Virus record (IMG/VR): IMGVR_UViG_3300049735_000130
Location: 1 to 20,753 of that record
Reading direction: 5' to 3' (one strand)
From: a virus
Length of the DNA: 20,753 bases
Positions 20,523 through 20,753 of the stretch are shown in pieces (position 1 is the first letter of the stretch; each line of letters starts with the position of its first letter). Under the pieces are notes generated by a model. The model was not told the DNA's origin, did not search any database, and saw only the letters and a list, made by a program, of their open reading frames with translations. The translations under genes were made by a program, and so were the position numbers.

Positions 20523-20753
20523 TCCATCACCCGCTCAACCTTTTTCCAAACGTCGTCCTTGCCCTCGAACTCCTTGCGTACTTTCGCAAGGAGTTTTTTC
20601 TTCCACGCATCATCACGTAGGCACAACGACATACCTAACACAAGCATGTCGTTGAACTCCATATCTCCACGAATAGCTATCTGAACGTAACCATCGTCAC
20701 TTACCGCGAGTACGGGCGTATCACTCGTAACGTGTACTCGCTTGCGTATGTTC
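20504..20753 (-). CDS. Unknown protein, 5' end cut by the window edge
   Basis: A leftward reading frame enters at the right edge and ends with TAA at 20504-20506; 83 residues are visible. It reads NIRKRVHVTSDTPVLAVSDD, then GYVQIAIRGDMEFNDMLVLG and a helical basic part (MSLCLRDDAWKKKLLAKVRK) ending KVERVMELSKSK. A sustained frame with strand-then-helix composition supports a real gene. I recognise no family. Internal ATG codons exist (for example before EFNDML), but the frame upstream also looks coding. A forward-strand terminator is embedded within this gene. Confidence 0.65.
   Translation of the reverse strand, partial: NIRKRVHVTSDTPVLAVSDDGYVQIAIRGDMEFNDMLVLGMSLCLRDDAWKKKLLAKVRKEFEGKDDVWKKVERVMELSKSK
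20568..20599 (+). terminator. Strong rho-independent terminator reading rightward, inside the convergent gene
   Basis: AACTCCTTGCG (20568-20578) and CGCAAGGAGTT (20585-20595) are perfect 11-base complements with a six-base loop (TACTTT), followed by four more T on the forward strand (six T in all from 20594). It should end transcripts of the gene at 19713-20444 and perhaps the integrase. It lies within the coding part of the - strand gene, where the same bases encode KKKLLAKVRKEF. Confidence 0.8.

Noticed and set aside
1-20753. An integrated prophage end with host genes in the window
   Set aside because: Genes on both sides of the attachment core look phage-like and no bacterial housekeeping gene appears; the free-phage reading is simpler.

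Overview
The window reads as part of a temperate, tailed-phage genome, seen in its unintegrated (or circularly permuted) form. The evidence is a very large virion-type protein, a compact recombination/replication module, a complete lysis cassette, a LuxR-type regulator, a tyrosine integrase, and next to it a phage attachment site that copies the 3' half of a threonine tRNA. The DNA is AT-rich by eye. Several short Lys-rich or conserved-looking phage proteins resemble, from memory, genes of marine (pelagiphage/roseophage-like) viruses, so a marine alphaproteobacterial host is my guess. No host gene is seen.

Layout. (1) 1-6855, + strand: the 3' part of a giant polyvalent protein (at least 2284 residues, open at the left edge) with an HExxH metallopeptidase-like motif, followed by three tiny basic genes (6855-7375). 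(2) 11652 back to 7372, - strand: a tightly overlapping early operon. In transcription order it holds a coiled-coil protein, a Sak4-like RecA-fold ATPase, an SSB/DUF669-like protein ending in an SSB-type acidic tail, a Cas4/RecB-like PD-(D/E)XK nuclease, a coiled-coil protein, a DUF6378-like protein and a C5 DNA methyltransferase. (3) A divergent control region at 11653-11734, with a Cro/YdaS-like HTH gene on the + strand translationally overlapped by a prim-pol/helicase gene (11735-13883) and a 33-codon gene. (4) A gene-poor, heavily structured stretch (about 13979-14340). It has a strong - strand terminator, nested hairpins, an interleaved (pseudoknot-type) pair of inverted repeats that hides a strong ribosome-binding site, and a 12-codon ORF. 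This is the best candidate for something undescribed. (5) 14363-17648, + strand: an HTH/zinc-ribbon protein, an Hjc-like nuclease, membrane proteins, a second PD-(D/E)XK-like protein, a T7-lysozyme-like amidase with an added membrane segment, and overlapping Rz/Rz1-like spanins. (6) 17649-19712: a promoter, LuxR-type regulator, tiny basic ORF, integrase, and attP at tRNA-Thr(GGU). (7) 19713-20444: an unknown + strand gene, convergent with an unknown - strand gene cut by the right edge.

Working together: the Sak4/SSB/nuclease set and the Hjc-like nuclease would handle recombination and repair, while the prim-pol/helicase starts replication. The methyltransferase may protect or mark the DNA, and the amidase plus spanins break the envelope. 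The HTH proteins, the LuxR-type protein, the integrase and possibly the structured RNA are the likely lysis/lysogeny controls.
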